Assembly (NCBI RefSeq): GCF_001306145.1
Contig: NZ_LGKO01000004.1
Coordinates: 248,001-312,000 of the forward strand
Origin: Thermanaerothrix daxensis
GTDB lineage: Bacteria; Chloroflexota; Anaerolineae; Anaerolineales; Anaerolineaceae
Direction: 5' to 3'
Length of the DNA stretch: 64,000 bases
Numbering within the stretch: position 1 is the first letter of the stretch; each line of letters starts with the position of its first letter. The notes beneath the pieces were generated by a model, which saw nothing but the letters and a program-made list of their open reading frames with translations, was not told the DNA's origin and ran no database searches. This document shows, in pieces, positions 27,535 through 36,743 of this stretch. Both the position numbers and the translations under genes were made by a program.

Positions 27535-30071
27535 CCCCCCACACCCAGTGCTTGTAAGAACTTGGTGGCCATACGGCGTACTTCGGAGGCTTTGGCGCAC
27601 TTCACTGCCTTTTGGGCCAGACTTTGAGCCTCACTCATGGTCATGGCGCGAAGGATCGCTTTAACCTTTGGAATACCGGCAGGGTTAATGCTCAATTCGT
27701 CAACACCCAATCCCACCAGGATAGGCACTGCTTCCGCTTCGCCGGCCAGTTCTCCACATACTCCCACCCATTTTCCCTCTTGATGAGCGGCCTGCACCAC
27801 CTGCTCGATCAACCGCAACACAGCCGGATGCAAGCCATCCCCCAGATAAGCCAGATGGGGATTTCCCCGCTCGGCTGCCAGCGTGTACTGAGTCAGGTCA
27901 TTCGTACCGATACTGAAGAAATCCACTGCAGGAGCCAGGGCTTCCGCTTTGATGGCCGCCGAGGGTATTTCAACCATGATGCCGGTCTCAATCGGCCAAG
28001 CATGCACAATACCCTCACTCTCAAGATCACTATGAACCTGAGACAGGAACTCGCGTGCCTGCTCGACCTCTTCCAGAGTAGCAACCATGGGGAACATAAT
28101 TCTCAAATTGGCCAATGCCCCCGCGCGCAAAATTGCCCGCAACTGGGTGCGAAACAAATCAGGCTGCTGAAGGGAAAGGCGCAAAGCCCGCACCCCCAGA
28201 AACGGATTGGCTTCCGGTTCCATTGGAATGTACGGCAATGGCTTATCCCCACCCACGTCCAGGGTGCGCACGATAACCGGCTGGCCTTTTAAGGCTAATC
28301 CAATGTCACGTATCGCCTGAAACTGCTCCTCCTCCGAAGGAGGCGTTTGCCGCGTCAAGAAGAGAAACTCGGTGCGTAGTAACCCAATACCCTTTGCCCC
28401 ATTCTGAGCCGCCAGCTGGGCATCGGTCAGGTTACCAGCATTGGCCACCACCTCAACCCGCTTGCCATCGCGCGTTACTGCAGGTTGCAGACTGCTAGCA
28501 AGAAGTTTTTGGCGTTCCTCAAGCCAGCGCCTCCGCTCGACCTCCAGTTCATTTCGCACCCGTTCATCGGGGTTGACCCAAACACGCCCGCGGAAACCAT
28601 TCAGCCCCAATTCGGTCTCTGAAGACAACCGCTTGATGGCAGGGGGCAATCCGGTCACAGCCGGGATACCCAACGACCGCGCCAAAATAGCACTGTGCGA
28701 CGTTGGCCCTCCACTCAGAGTAATAATCCCTTGAATGTGTTCGAGATCCAGTTGAGCCGTCTCGGAGGGCGTAAGTTCATCCGCAACCAGGATTACGGGA
28801 TATTCAAAAACGATTTTCTCCCGGCTCTCCCCACTCAAGGCCCGCAATACTTGATTACCCACGTCCTGAACATCCTGAGCCCGCTGACGCAGGTAAGGGT
28901 CGTCCAGGCTCTGATATTGGGCTACCATAGCCTCCACGCTGGTCTGCCATGCCCATGCCGCGTTATAACGTTGCTCAAAAATGAGCCGTCGAGCAGGTTG
29001 AAGCAGGTCCGGATCATCTAACAGCAAAGCATGAGCCTCAAAAATCGCTGCCTCCTCCGGACCGACGCGGGCCACCATTTCACGATAACGAGCCTGGATG
29101 GCTCCACGCACTTTTTCAAGGGCATCCTGTAAACGCTCCCATTCGGCCTCTGGGTCGGAGGTATAGTCGTGAGGTACCATTGGGGGTAGGGATTCATAGT
29201 GATAGAGTCGCGCTACCGCCACCCCATCGGAGACGGGAAGGCCCACAAACACGCCCTCTTCCCCCTGCACCTCAACCTCTGCCTCTGCAACAACCGGCTG
29301 TATCGGAGGAGGCCCGCCTTCGGCAGCACCCACAGGCTCACCAAAGCGATCCTCAACCAGCCGCCGCAGAGCCTCCAGTGCCTCAGTTGCCTGCTTACCA
29401 CGTGCCATAATACGGATGCGGTGATCACGTAAAGCCCCCAGAGTTGCCAACGCGTTTAAACTCTTTGCCGAGACAGGGCCCTTCTGGTTGGTTAAATTTG
29501 TCACCAGAATTTCGGCATCAAATTTCGAAGCCAATTGCACAAAACGCGCCGCCGGACGTGCATGGAGTCCGTGCGCGTTCTTGAGCACGACTTCTACTTG
29601 GTGAAAGTCTTGGGCTTCCAATGGAGGAGCAACCTCTACAACCGGCGCCACCCCCTCAACGCTACCCTCCAATTGCTCCGCTTTGGGTTGCAGAGCTCGA
29701 TGGGCTTCACGACATACAGTCTCAATATCACTGCCCAGGCTAGCCTGAACTCCAGCGGCAATCCCCCCTTCCACCAGGGGGCCGGGGCAGAAGCGAACCC
29801 GTTGGCGTATGTCGGGAGGAATCAACTCCAGAGCCATCTCTGCGCTCAGGATGGCACTGCCCAAGTCCATCAGCACCAGAACCCCGTCGGGGCTATCCAC
29901 TTCGGTGATGGCTCGCGCAATGTCGGTTGCGTCGGTCCCAAATTCCTCGTGGTCAGGCCCGGCGCCTGCGGCTACGCCAATCTTGAGTTCCCGGCCGGCC
30001 ATCTGTCGAATCAATCCCACCAGTGATTCGGCCAGAGATTTGCTATGAGAAACCAGAACGAGGCTCACCAT
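27531..30071 (-). CDS. dhaM: DhaM-HPr-Enzyme I fusion (PEP-dependent dihydroxyacetone kinase phosphoryl donor)
   Basis: 846 residues carrying three phosphotransfer units in one chain. A DhaM EIIA-Man-like domain comes first (1-130, phospho-His9 in [12 protein letters not shown]). An HPr domain follows (about 155-245, phospho-His170 in [14 protein letters not shown]), then Enzyme I (about 275-846, phospho-His459 in [15 protein letters not shown]-site [23 protein letters not shown]). It should relay phosphate from PEP to DhaL-bound ADP, so that DhaK can phosphorylate dihydroxyacetone. No separate ptsH/ptsI or EIIBC gene is in the window. The frame is open to 30164, but ATG 30071 begins the conserved [12 protein letters not shown]. 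It is the last gene after sdhD, 10 bases away. Confidence 0.95.
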   Translation of the reverse strand: MVSLVLVSHSKSLAESLVGLIRQMAGRELKIGVAAGAGPDHEEFGTDATDIARAITEVDSPDGVLVLMDLGSAILSAEMALELIPPDIRQRVRFCPGPLVEGGIAAGVQASLGSDIETVCREAHRALQPKAEQLEGSVEGVAPVVEVAPPLEAQDFHQVEVVLKNAHGLHARPAARFVQLASKFDAEILVTNLTNQKGPVSAKSLNALATLGALRDHRIRIMARGKQATEALEALRRLVEDRFGEPVGAAEGGPPPIQPVVAEAEVEVQGEEGVFVGLPVSDGVAVARLYHYESLPPMVPHDYTSDPEAEWERLQDALEKVRGAIQARYREMVARVGPEEAAIFEAHALLLDDPDLLQPARRLIFEQRYNAAWAWQTSVEAMVAQYQSLDDPYLRQRAQDVQDVGNQVLRALSGESREKIVFEYPVILVADELTPSETAQLDLEHIQGIITLSGGPTSHSAILARSLGIPAVTGLPPAIKRLSSETELGLNGFRGRVWVNPDERVRNELEVERRRWLEERQKLLASSLQPAVTRDGKRVEVVANAGNLTDAQLAAQNGAKGIGLLRTEFLFLTRQTPPSEEEQFQAIRDIGLALKGQPVIVRTLDVGGDKPLPYIPMEPEANPFLGVRALRLSLQQPDLFRTQLRAILRAGALANLRIMFPMVATLEEVEQAREFLSQVHSDLESEGIVHAWPIETGIMVEIPSAAIKAEALAPAVDFFSIGTNDLTQYTLAAERGNPHLAYLGDGLHPAVLRLIEQVVQAAHQEGKWVGVCGELAGEAEAVPILVGLGVDELSINPAGIPKVKAILRAMTMSEAQSLAQKAVKCAKASEVRRMATKFLQALGVGG

Positions 30072-30081
30072 AAAAGGCGAC

Positions 30082-30459
30082 TCATGCTCCCCAATTGATG
30101 ACGGCAAACAATAACCAGATGCCATAGCCGGTGGCCACCAAACCAATAGCCACCAGCAGAGCATCTATAACCCGCATGATATTTTTCTTAAGGTTCAAAT
30201 CTAGCAGGATGCTCCGCGTACCGATCAAGGAGTGAGATACCACAAAGACGAGGAAAAACCCCTCCATAATAGGCACGATGGGGTAGTTCCGGTAGTAGGC
30301 AACGACTTCAGCGTGGGAAAGCAACCCCTCGGGTGCCAGATAGTGATTGACCAAAAAGTGAATGAACAAGATCACTATGATCAGCAACCCGGTCACGATT
30401 TTGATAAACCATAAGAGGTAACTCTCACCAGCTTTGGGTTGGGAAACTGCGTTTTGCAT
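30082..30459 (-). CDS. SdhD-like haem b membrane anchor subunit
   Basis: 125 residues with three hydrophobic helices (about 17-38, 62-84, 96-120). Histidines 34 and 39 (LFIHFLVNHY) and His76 with Arg82 (VVSHSLIGTRSILLD) fit haem ligands and the quinone-site pattern of SdhD/FrdD. GAGGAGG stands just before ATG 30459. It lies 13 bases after sdhC and 10 bases before dhaM. Because no SdhA is encoded and a GlpA gene heads the group, it may anchor a glycerol-3-phosphate dehydrogenase rather than a succinate dehydrogenase (inference). Confidence 0.82.
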   Translation of the reverse strand: MQNAVSQPKAGESYLLWFIKIVTGLLIIVILFIHFLVNHYLAPEGLLSHAEVVAYYRNYPIVPIMEGFFLVFVVSHSLIGTRSILLDLNLKKNIMRVIDALLVAIGLVATGYGIWLLFAVINWGA

Positions 30460-30472
30460 GGTACCTCCTCAT

Positions 30473-30868
30473 TTAGTGCGCTGCGAGCATGCGCAGTCCA
30501 AAAATAAGCGAACCCACCAGCGTGAGCCCCAGCACCCCATATAACAACTGTTTTTGGGCCGGCACAGCCACTCCAAAACTATTGAGTGCAATGCGCACGC
30601 CGTTCAAGCCATGATACAGACCGCCGATGATCACCAGCATCTCTCCGAACATGATCAGGGGTTGCTTGGCAAAAGCGATAAAAGAATCATAGGCTTCTGG
30701 TCCCTGGGCTAATTTACCTAACATGACCAGGTGAAGATAAAGGTACACGGTTAAGCCAATAGCGGTCAAGCGGTTAAGAATGAACCCCCATCCACCAACC
30801 TGCCGCCCGCGTGGATCAAACCAATCCAGAATGCCCCGAGTGTTGGGTTTCTTTGCAGGACTTTCCAT
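30473..30868 (-). CDS. SdhC-like cytochrome b membrane anchor subunit
   Basis: 131 residues, three helices. NRLTAIGLTVYLYLHLVML carries the first conserved His (46), and GGLYHGLNGVRIALNSFG carries His86 and Arg92, the classic SdhC haem/quinone pattern HxxNGxR. Together with the SdhD-like partner there are enough histidines for two haems b (type A membrane module). AAAGGAG lies 9 bases before ATG 30868. It is co-transcribed with sdhB-like (23 bases) and sdhD-like (13 bases) genes. The electron donor is probably the GlpA-type flavoprotein (see findings). Confidence 0.85.
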   Translation of the reverse strand: MESPAKKPNTRGILDWFDPRGRQVGGWGFILNRLTAIGLTVYLYLHLVMLGKLAQGPEAYDSFIAFAKQPLIMFGEMLVIIGGLYHGLNGVRIALNSFGVAVPAQKQLLYGVLGLTLVGSLIFGLRMLAAH

Positions 30869-30891
30869 GGTAGTACACTCCTTTTCCTGGG

Positions 30892-31638
30892 TTAGGCTCC
30901 TCCAAACCAGCGTTTAATACGCTGGGCCAGTACCTGCCGCCGCAGATCCATGATCCGCCAGCCCGGATCCACGTTAGAGGGACACACCGCTGTACATTCG
31001 TAAGCACTATGACAGCGCCAGACGCCATCCACGCAATCCACCACTTCCGCCAAGTCAGGAGCACGTTTCAGCCCCTGCAGTTGCGCCGCCGCGAGGACAG
31101 CCGGCCCAAGGTACTCTTCAGCAGTACCAGCCACCGGACAGGCACTTATGCATAGTCCACATTCTATGCAATCTGCCAAACGCAGGTATTCCTTTCCACC
31201 ATCCATCGGCACGTCACGGGGTGGCTTAATCCCTTCCCCCTCCAACGGTGCCAGCGAGAGCGGGTGAACGGCAGGAGCATGAACTTTGTCCATCCCTACG
31301 TAAAGGCGGCTCATATCAACGACCAAATCGCTTATGACAGGGAAATTGCGCAAAGGTTCAATCCGCAAGGTGCCGCCATTTTTGGTGACATCTCGAATGC
31401 GAGTAATGCAGGTTAACTTTTCCACCCCATTGACCCGCATTCCACACGCGCCGCAGGTGGAATGATGGCAAGCGTGGGCAAAGACTAATGACCGATCATG
31501 AAATGCCCAGATACGTTCAACCCCATCAATAACATACTCATCGGGGCTGACCTCAAGTGTAAACGTCTGATAATGGGGTTCTCCATCCCCTTTCTTGCGA
31601 TACACCACAAAATTAACGGTCCACTTTTCCTCGCTCAT
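30892..31638 (-). CDS. SdhB/FrdB-like iron-sulfur subunit
   Basis: 248 residues with exactly the eleven cluster cysteines of SdhB. [2Fe-2S] Cys57, 62, 65 and 77 lie in HACHHSTCGACG...LTC. The two C-terminal clusters use Cys157, 160, 163 and 167 (CIECGLCISACP) and Cys209, 215 and 219 (CHSAYECTAVCP). The second of these groups lacks a Cys at the third position, as expected for a [3Fe-4S] centre. The segment 112-150 is an insert or linker not typical of E. coli SdhB. GGAG precedes ATG 31638. It lies 39 bases after glpA, and no sdhA gene is present. GlpC, the usual GlpAB partner, has a different arrangement without the N-terminal [2Fe-2S] domain. Confidence 0.88.
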   Translation of the reverse strand: MSEEKWTVNFVVYRKKGDGEPHYQTFTLEVSPDEYVIDGVERIWAFHDRSLVFAHACHHSTCGACGMRVNGVEKLTCITRIRDVTKNGGTLRIEPLRNFPVISDLVVDMSRLYVGMDKVHAPAVHPLSLAPLEGEGIKPPRDVPMDGGKEYLRLADCIECGLCISACPVAGTAEEYLGPAVLAAAQLQGLKRAPDLAEVVDCVDGVWRCHSAYECTAVCPSNVDPGWRIMDLRRQVLAQRIKRWFGGA

Positions 31639-31677
31639 AGGTGTGCTCCATGCAAGAGTATGGGCTGGTTCGGGGGA

Positions 31678-32841
31678 TTAATCCACGTAAAATTTACGAT
31701 ACGATATCAACGGCGTTTCGGCTGTGGTACAGGGAACATTCACACCCAGTTTCTTGCATACCAGATCCACAGTCTTTTCCGCCATTAGGCGCAAGGTAGT
31801 CGCCTTCCCGCCGGTAATGGTGACCAACCCCTCGATGTTATCGGTTTCTTTGTGGTCATAGGCTTTGAAGGTGCGCGAAATACTTCGGCCAGGCGCCCCA
31901 CTACCGATCAGCGGACGGGTAGCCATATAGGCACCCCGTTCTTTAGTCTGTCGCAGGGCGGGGATTAATTCGGACCCACGCTCAATCATCAAGGCGACAT
32001 GATCCGGTAAAACCGGCACATAATCTGGATCTTCAATGGAGAACGAGGTGGTCCCGACCACCATCATCCGCCGCTGAGGCAAAACGATATCTCCATCGCC
32101 CGGTTTGTTCAACCGATTGATGGCTCGTTGGGTCAAGCGCTTGTCATAAGCCACCATGACACCAGGAGTCGGTGCAATTGGCACCCGAATACCCGCCATG
32201 GAGGTAATCTGCCCCACCCAGGCACCGGTAGCATTGACCACAATATCCCCTTCGATCTCAAAGCGCTTATCATTGGCGCGATTCCAAACCTTCACTCCCT
32301 TGATATTCCCCTGACCATCGGTAAGCAAATCCACCACATCGGTGTACAGATGAAATACGGCTCCATTCGATTTAGCCGTGGCCGCAAAGGCCAGTGCCAG
32401 GCGTAGAGGATCAAAAGTACCATCAGGTACGGTAAAGGCGGTCAACAGTTTGGGGTTCAGGTTGGGCTCAATGCGCAATGCTTCCTTCGGGGTCAGCTCA
32501 CGGATCGGAATTTTGCATTCCTCACAGCCCTGGATGAATTTTTCGCGATATTCCAAATCACTCTCGTCTACAGCAATGAACAATCCCCCATTGGGCTCAA
32601 TCGCATCCGGAACTATTAATCGCAAGATTTGATTTTCCTGGATACACTCAATTGCCGATTCTTGATCATTCACAGCATAACGTGCCCCCGAGTGTAGCAG
32701 CCCATGGGTGCGTCCGGAAGTCCCATTGGCAATCGGTCCACGTTCAACCACTGTGACGCGGAAACCACGCAATGCCAGATCATGAGCAATTGCCACACCC
32801 GTGAAGCCAGCCCCTATCACAATCGCATGAAATTGGCTCAT
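31678..32841 (-). CDS. glpA: GlpA-type FAD glycerol-3-phosphate dehydrogenase
   Basis: 387 residues. The FAD Rossmann loop is IVIGAGFTGVAIAHDLALRG, and the following GTSGRTHGLLHSGARYA is typical of GlpA/GlpD. VVNATGAWVGQI and TITGGKATTLRLMAE are the late FAD/substrate motifs. It oxidises glycerol 3-phosphate to DHAP at the membrane. E. coli GlpA is near 540 residues and ends in a BFD-like [2Fe-2S] domain. That domain is absent here, so electrons must go to another protein, presumably the SdhB-like subunit encoded next. AGGAG lies 8 bases before ATG 32841. glpB and glpC are not present. Confidence 0.9.
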   Translation of the reverse strand: MSQFHAIVIGAGFTGVAIAHDLALRGFRVTVVERGPIANGTSGRTHGLLHSGARYAVNDQESAIECIQENQILRLIVPDAIEPNGGLFIAVDESDLEYREKFIQGCEECKIPIRELTPKEALRIEPNLNPKLLTAFTVPDGTFDPLRLALAFAATAKSNGAVFHLYTDVVDLLTDGQGNIKGVKVWNRANDKRFEIEGDIVVNATGAWVGQITSMAGIRVPIAPTPGVMVAYDKRLTQRAINRLNKPGDGDIVLPQRRMMVVGTTSFSIEDPDYVPVLPDHVALMIERGSELIPALRQTKERGAYMATRPLIGSGAPGRSISRTFKAYDHKETDNIEGLVTITGGKATTLRLMAEKTVDLVCKKLGVNVPCTTAETPLISYRKFYVD

Positions 32842-32902
32842 AGATACACTCCTCTACTCGAGAACTTCTAGCCTTGTGAAAACGTGCCTAACTTCCATTT
32901 GC

Positions 32903-33148
32903 CTACCGTCGAAATAGACGATGAATGAGCAAAAACAACAAAAACACAATCCACAGGCTTCCACCGAAGACCAGCCCCCACAATAAACTTTCTCCCAGGG
33001 GCTTAGAATAAGAACCCTGCCAGGTCACCCACACCACCATCAAGACACTGACAACCGCCATGGTAATAATGCCGCTCTTCATAGATAGCCAGGGTTGTCC
33101 GGTTGCAAAAGGATCTTGTTCAACCTGGCGTTTCTTTTTTTTGCTCAT
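32903..33148 (-). CDS. small two-helix membrane protein of unknown function
   Basis: 81 residues. A Lys-rich N-terminus (MSKKKKRQVEQ) is followed by hydrophobic helices at about 24-44 and 51-76, ending in HRLFRR. I recognise no family. It lies 61 bases before glpA in the same direction and behind a candidate promoter, making it the first gene of the glpA-sdhBCD-like-dhaM unit. It could be an accessory subunit or simply a neighbour. The reading frame is supported by the positive-inside charge pattern and the lack of any competing frame. Confidence 0.6.
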   Translation of the reverse strand: MSKKKKRQVEQDPFATGQPWLSMKSGIITMAVVSVLMVVWVTWQGSYSKPLGESLLWGLVFGGSLWIVFLLFLLIHRLFRR

Positions 33149-33172
33149 GAATCACCATCCAGCCGTATGTGA

Positions 33173-33181
33173 ATTTTATCA
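33173..33181 (-). promoter_or_regulatory. extended -10 element for the glpA operon
   Basis: On the minus strand this reads TGATAAAAT, the same extended -10 form as the rpmB promoter in this window, 25 bases before the small membrane protein ATG. A TTGGAT lies 20 bases upstream, too far for an ordinary -35 box. The position after the glpK hairpin suggests a separate start for the downstream genes. Confidence 0.4.
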
Positions 33182-33310
33182 TTAATGGAGAGCGTCTCAT
33201 CCAACTTTCAAAAAAATCACCCGTGCAACTGGCATATAAAGGGCGGTCACCGGTCAATCGGGCTTTGCCGTCTTGACCACACCGCCCTGCGCCTCTAGGG
33301 CGCACATGCT

Positions 33311-33335
33311 GGGGGGCAGGAATGGCCTGCCCCCC
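33311..33335 (-). terminator. strong hairpin after glpK
   Basis: Perfect 10-bp stem GGGGGGCAGG / CCTGCCCCCC with a 5-base loop, 21 bases after the glpK stop. No T-run follows (AGCATGTG), so it may be an RNA-stability or partial termination element rather than a full terminator. Confidence 0.5.
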
Positions 33336-33356
33336 ACAACAGACACTCAGAACGAC

Positions 33357-34853
33357 TTACTCGACCCACCCAAAGGTGCGCTGGACGGCCTTCTTCCAAC
33401 CAGCATAGAGCCGCTCGCGTTCCTCAGCTCTCATTTGCGGTTGCCAGACCTTATCCACCTGCCAGTTGGCGCGCAGTTCGTCAAAGTTGGTCCAGAAGCC
33501 CACGGCCATACCGGCTGCATACGCCGCACCCAGTGAGGTGGTCTCGGCTACCTTCGGACGAATGACCGGTACACCCAGGATGTCCGCCTGGAACTGCATC
33601 AGCAGTTCATTGTACACCATGCCACCGTCCACCTTGAGGGCGGTTAGCGGCACGCCAGAGTCGGCGTTCATCGCATCCAGCACCTCGCGGGTCTGGTAAG
33701 CCGTGGCTTCCAACGCCGCCCGTGCAATGTGACCGCGGTTAATGTAGCGGGTCAGACCCACAATCACGCCGCGGGCATCGCTGCGCCAGTAGGGTGCGAA
33801 CAAGCCGGAGAAAGCAGGCACAAAGTAGATGCCACCGTTGTCCTCAACCGTGCGGGCCAGCGGTTCAACATCCTTTGAGGACTCAATCATCTTTAGGTTG
33901 TCGCGCAGCCACTGCACCAGCGCCCCCGTGATGGCGATCGAGCCTTCCAGCGCGTAGACAGCCGGTTGATCACCAATCTTGTAGGCCAGCGTGGTCAACA
34001 AACCGCTCTTGCTGGGCACCGGGCGCGTACCGGTATTGAGCAGCATGAAGCAGCCGGTACCGTACGTGTTCTTTGCCTCGCCAGGGCTGTAGCAGGCCTG
34101 CCCAAAGAGAGCCGCTTGCTGATCGCCAAGGTCACCGGCAACCGGAATGCCATCCAGCAAGCCCTTGGCATAGCCATAGACCTCAGAGGACGGGCGAATG
34201 GCCGGCAGCATCGCGCGCGGAATTCCCAGGATACCCAAGATTTCATCATCCCAATCCAGCGTTTCCAGGTTCATGAGCATGGTGCGCGAGGCATTCGATA
34301 CATCCGTCACATGCACACCGCCCTGCGGACCGCCGGTCAGATTCCAGATCACCCAGGTATCAATGTTGCCGAAAATCACTTCTCCCTTCTCGGCTTTTTC
34401 GCGCACTCCCGGCACATTGTCCAGGATCCACTTGATCTTGGGTCCCGAGAAGTAAGTGGCCAGCGGCAGACCGGTCTTGGGGCGGAAGCGGTCCTGTCCA
34501 CCATCGGCGGCAAGCTCGTTGCAGATTTTGTCAGTGCGGGTATCCTGCCAGACGATAGCGTTGTATACTGGCTTGCCGGTTGCCTTTTCCCATACAATGG
34601 TGGTTTCGCGCTGATTGGTCACACCAACCGCGGCGATATCCTTGGGGCTCACCCCACTCCTGCGCAACGCGCCTTCGATCACCTCTTGTGTTCGCGTCCA
34701 GATTTCCATCGGGTCATGTTCGACCCAACCCGGCTTGGGGTAAATCTGCTCATGCTCTTTCTGATCAACCCCTACCACGTTGCCGCTGTGGTCGAAGATC
34801 ATAAAGCGAGTACTGGTCGTACCCTGATCAATAGCGGCAGCATACTTGGCCAT
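33357..34853 (-). CDS. glpK: glycerol kinase
   Basis: 498 residues, FGGY kinase family. Makes glycerol 3-phosphate from glycerol and [19 protein letters not shown] is the ATP/Mg N-terminal motif, followed by [21 protein letters not shown] and [13 protein letters not shown] typical of Glp[18 protein letters not shown] and [21 protein letters not shown] complete the FGGY signatures. GGAGG lies near ATG 34853. It sits between dhaL (44 bases upstream) and the glpA unit, feeding the glycerol 3-phosphate dehydrogenase. Confidence 0.97.
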   Translation of the reverse strand: MAKYAAAIDQGTTSTRFMIFDHSGNVVGVDQKEHEQIYPKPGWVEHDPMEIWTRTQEVIEGALRRSGVSPKDIAAVGVTNQRETTIVWEKATGKPVYNAIVWQDTRTDKICNELAADGGQDRFRPKTGLPLATYFSGPKIKWILDNVPGVREKAEKGEVIFGNIDTWVIWNLTGGPQGGVHVTDVSNASRTMLMNLETLDWDDEILGILGIPRAMLPAIRPSSEVYGYAKGLLDGIPVAGDLGDQQAALFGQACYSPGEAKNTYGTGCFMLLNTGTRPVPSKSGLLTTLAYKIGDQPAVYALEGSIAITGALVQWLRDNLKMIESSKDVEPLARTVEDNGGIYFVPAFSGLFAPYWRSDARGVIVGLTRYINRGHIARAALEATAYQTREVLDAMNADSGVPLTALKVDGGMVYNELLMQFQADILGVPVIRPKVAETTSLGAAYAAGMAVGFWTNFDELRANWQVDKVWQPQMRAEERERLYAGWKKAVQRTFGWVE

Positions 34854-34897
34854 ACCACACCTCCTGAAGATTTTAGTTTTGGGATTGAGAAGTTCTT

Positions 34898-35533
34898 TTA
34901 CGCGTCACGCCAAACATCGGCGGCCGCCCGCAACATAAGATAGGACGAAGTTGCCCCTGGATCTTGATGACCAGCGCTGCGTTCGCCCAGATAACTGGCA
35001 CGACCTTTCCGCGCCACCAGCGGGATCGTGGCTTTCATTCCCTCCTCGGCAGCACGTGCACACCGCTCCAGGGCCTCGCCCAGGTTACTACCGTTTTCTG
35101 CGGCTTGCTTGAGCGCATTCCAGGCCGGTACCAGGGCATCAATCATGGTCTTATCGCCCAACTCGGCTTTGCCACGGTTCTTTACCCCCGTGATCCCAGC
35201 CTCCAAGGCGTTGATCCAGTCCTCTAATGTCATTTCCATTTTGCCGGTAGTCTTCATCCCGGCCTGGAGGAAGAGGGTGCCGTAAAGAGGACCACCCGCA
35301 CCGCCAACGGTAGCCAATAGCGTCATGCCCACCGTCTTCAGGATCGTGCCAATATCCTTGTCGGCCATTTCCGGCATTTTGCTCAGTACGGCCTTAAAGC
35401 CGCGATCCATATTGGCCCCATGGTCGGCATCACCAATAGCCGCATCCAGTTGGGTCAGGTAATCACGGTTCTCCGCCAGAAGATCGGCGTAACGCTTAAT
35501 CCAATCCAGTACTTTGTCCCGAGTAATGACCAT
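34898..35533 (-). CDS. dhaL: dihydroxyacetone kinase subunit DhaL
   Basis: 211 residues. Carries the tightly bound ADP that receives phosphate from DhaM and passes it to dihydroxyacetone on Dha[21 protein letters not shown] holds the Mg/ADP-binding aspartates, with [15 protein letters not shown] and [16 protein letters not shown] as further conserved loops. The frame is open from 35563, but ATG 35533 has GGAG 6 bases upstream. Lies 60 bases after dhaK and 44 before glpK. The final motif HQDPGA is typical of PEP-dependent DhaL. Confidence 0.94.
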   Translation of the reverse strand: MVITRDKVLDWIKRYADLLAENRDYLTQLDAAIGDADHGANMDRGFKAVLSKMPEMADKDIGTILKTVGMTLLATVGGAGGPLYGTLFLQAGMKTTGKMEMTLEDWINALEAGITGVKNRGKAELGDKTMIDALVPAWNALKQAAENGSNLGEALERCARAAEEGMKATIPLVARKGRASYLGERSAGHQDPGATSSYLMLRAAADVWRDA

Positions 35534-35593
35534 ACGACGCTCCGTTATGGCCGGGGGCATCATCAGGCAAACCCCGGCAAGTCTTCATGGGTA

Positions 35594-36595
35594 TTACATG
35601 CCCCAGCGCAGGCCCGGGGTCTTGACCGGCGCATCCCACAACTTAATCATGTCCTCATCCATCTTGAGGAGCGTGATCGAAGTACCGGCCATCTCCAGGC
35701 TGGTAATATAGGACCCGATCAGATTGCGCACCACCTTTAGCCCGTGCTTGGTCGCAATCTGATGCGCCTTGCGGTACACAATGTACAATTCGATGAGTGG
35801 CGTGCCTCCCATGCCGTTGACAAAGAGCAACACCTCATCGCCTGCTTTGTAGGGGATATCATTGATGATCGGCTCCATCAGCATTTCAACAATTTCATCA
35901 GCCGGTTTTAGCTTCATGCGCGTGCGCCCCGGCTCCCCATGGATGCCGATCCCGATTTCCATTTCGTCTTCGGGAAGGTCAAAGGTTGGGCGCCCCACAT
36001 GAGGCACGGTGCATGAGGTCAACGCCATGCCCATGCTGCGTCCCCAATCCTTCACTTTGCGACAGACATCCGCTACTTCTTTGAGCGAGCGCCCCTGCTC
36101 GGCAGCCGCCCCGCACAACTTTTCGGCCAACACAGTGCTCCCAACCCCACGGCGACCAGCCGTGTAGAGGCTATCCTTCACCGCCACGTCATCATCAATG
36201 ACGACGGACTCGACCTCAATCCCCTCGGCACGTGCCAGGTCTGCTGCCATTTCGAAGTTCATGATGTCGCCAGTGTAGTTTTTAACAATGTGCAGCACAC
36301 CAGCGCCGCCGTTGATTGCCCGCGTGGCTTCCAGCATCTGGTCGGGGGTGGGAGAGGTAAACACTGCTCCAGGGCAGGCGGCATCCAGCATACCGATGCC
36401 CACAAAACCACCGTGCATGGGCTCGTGCCCCGAACCACCTCCGGAGAGGACCCCTACTTTCCCCTTGACCGGTGCATCTACACGCACAACGTAATTAGGA
36501 TCAAAGTGCACCCGAATCAGGTCGGGATGAGCCAGCGCCATCCCCTCCAGTTCCTCTCGTACAACATCTTCGGGTTTATTGATTAACTTCTTCAT
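35594..36595 (-). CDS. dhaK: dihydroxyacetone kinase subunit DhaK
   Basis: 333 residues. Binds dihydroxyacetone covalently through a histidine (GIGIHGEPG) and hands the phosphorylated product on as [20 protein letters not shown] is the substrate-loop signature and [14 protein letters not shown] a further conserved block. It matches the stand-alone PEP-dependent form (DhaK plus DhaL plus DhaM), not the fused ATP-dependent kinase. AAGGA precedes ATG 36595. In Enterobacteria DhaK and DhaL also modulate the DhaR regulator, and a DhaR-like gene is encoded upstream here. Confidence 0.95.
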   Translation of the reverse strand: MKKLINKPEDVVREELEGMALAHPDLIRVHFDPNYVVRVDAPVKGKVGVLSGGGSGHEPMHGGFVGIGMLDAACPGAVFTSPTPDQMLEATRAINGGAGVLHIVKNYTGDIMNFEMAADLARAEGIEVESVVIDDDVAVKDSLYTAGRRGVGSTVLAEKLCGAAAEQGRSLKEVADVCRKVKDWGRSMGMALTSCTVPHVGRPTFDLPEDEMEIGIGIHGEPGRTRMKLKPADEIVEMLMEPIINDIPYKAGDEVLLFVNGMGGTPLIELYIVYRKAHQIATKHGLKVVRNLIGSYITSLEMAGTSITLLKMDEDMIKLWDAPVKTPGLRWGM

Positions 36596-36693
36596 CTCTC
36601 ACTCTTCCTTTCTAGCACTCTAGCACCCTGTGGTGGAGGCGCTTTTGGACACCTTTTCCACCCCTACCTATAGCATGCCCGCTCTTTTTAGAT

Positions 36694-36724
36694 GGGCCTG
36701 CCCCTCAAGAAAAGGAGCAGGCCC
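36694..36724 (-). promoter_or_regulatory. imperfect hairpin between glpF and dhaK
   Basis: GGGCCTGC.CCT / AGG.GCAGGCCC, 12-bp stem with one mismatch and a 7-base loop, 19 bases after the glpF stop. It is not followed by T residues. It could lower expression of downstream genes or stabilise the glpF message. Confidence 0.4.
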
Positions 36725-36743
36725 AATCCCAAACTCATGAAAA

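Noticed and set aside
29180-29432. Plus-strand frames opposite the dhaM linker rich in Pro, Gln and Arg
   Set aside because: Low-complexity antisense of the Ala/Glu/Pro-rich linker between HPr and Enzyme I. No ribosome site or family match.
30082-31638. Ordinary succinate dehydrogenase/fumarate reductase operon
   Set aside because: No SdhA/FrdA flavoprotein is present in the window. The only flavoprotein in the unit is GlpA, and all other neighbours are glycerol genes. The SDH reading is kept only as an alternative.
36605-36625. TAGCACTC-like repeat resembling half of a CIRCE element upstream of dhaK
   Set aside because: Only the left half-site is repeated (TAGCACTCTAGCAC). The inverted GAGTGCTAA half is missing, and the gene is not a heat-shock gene.
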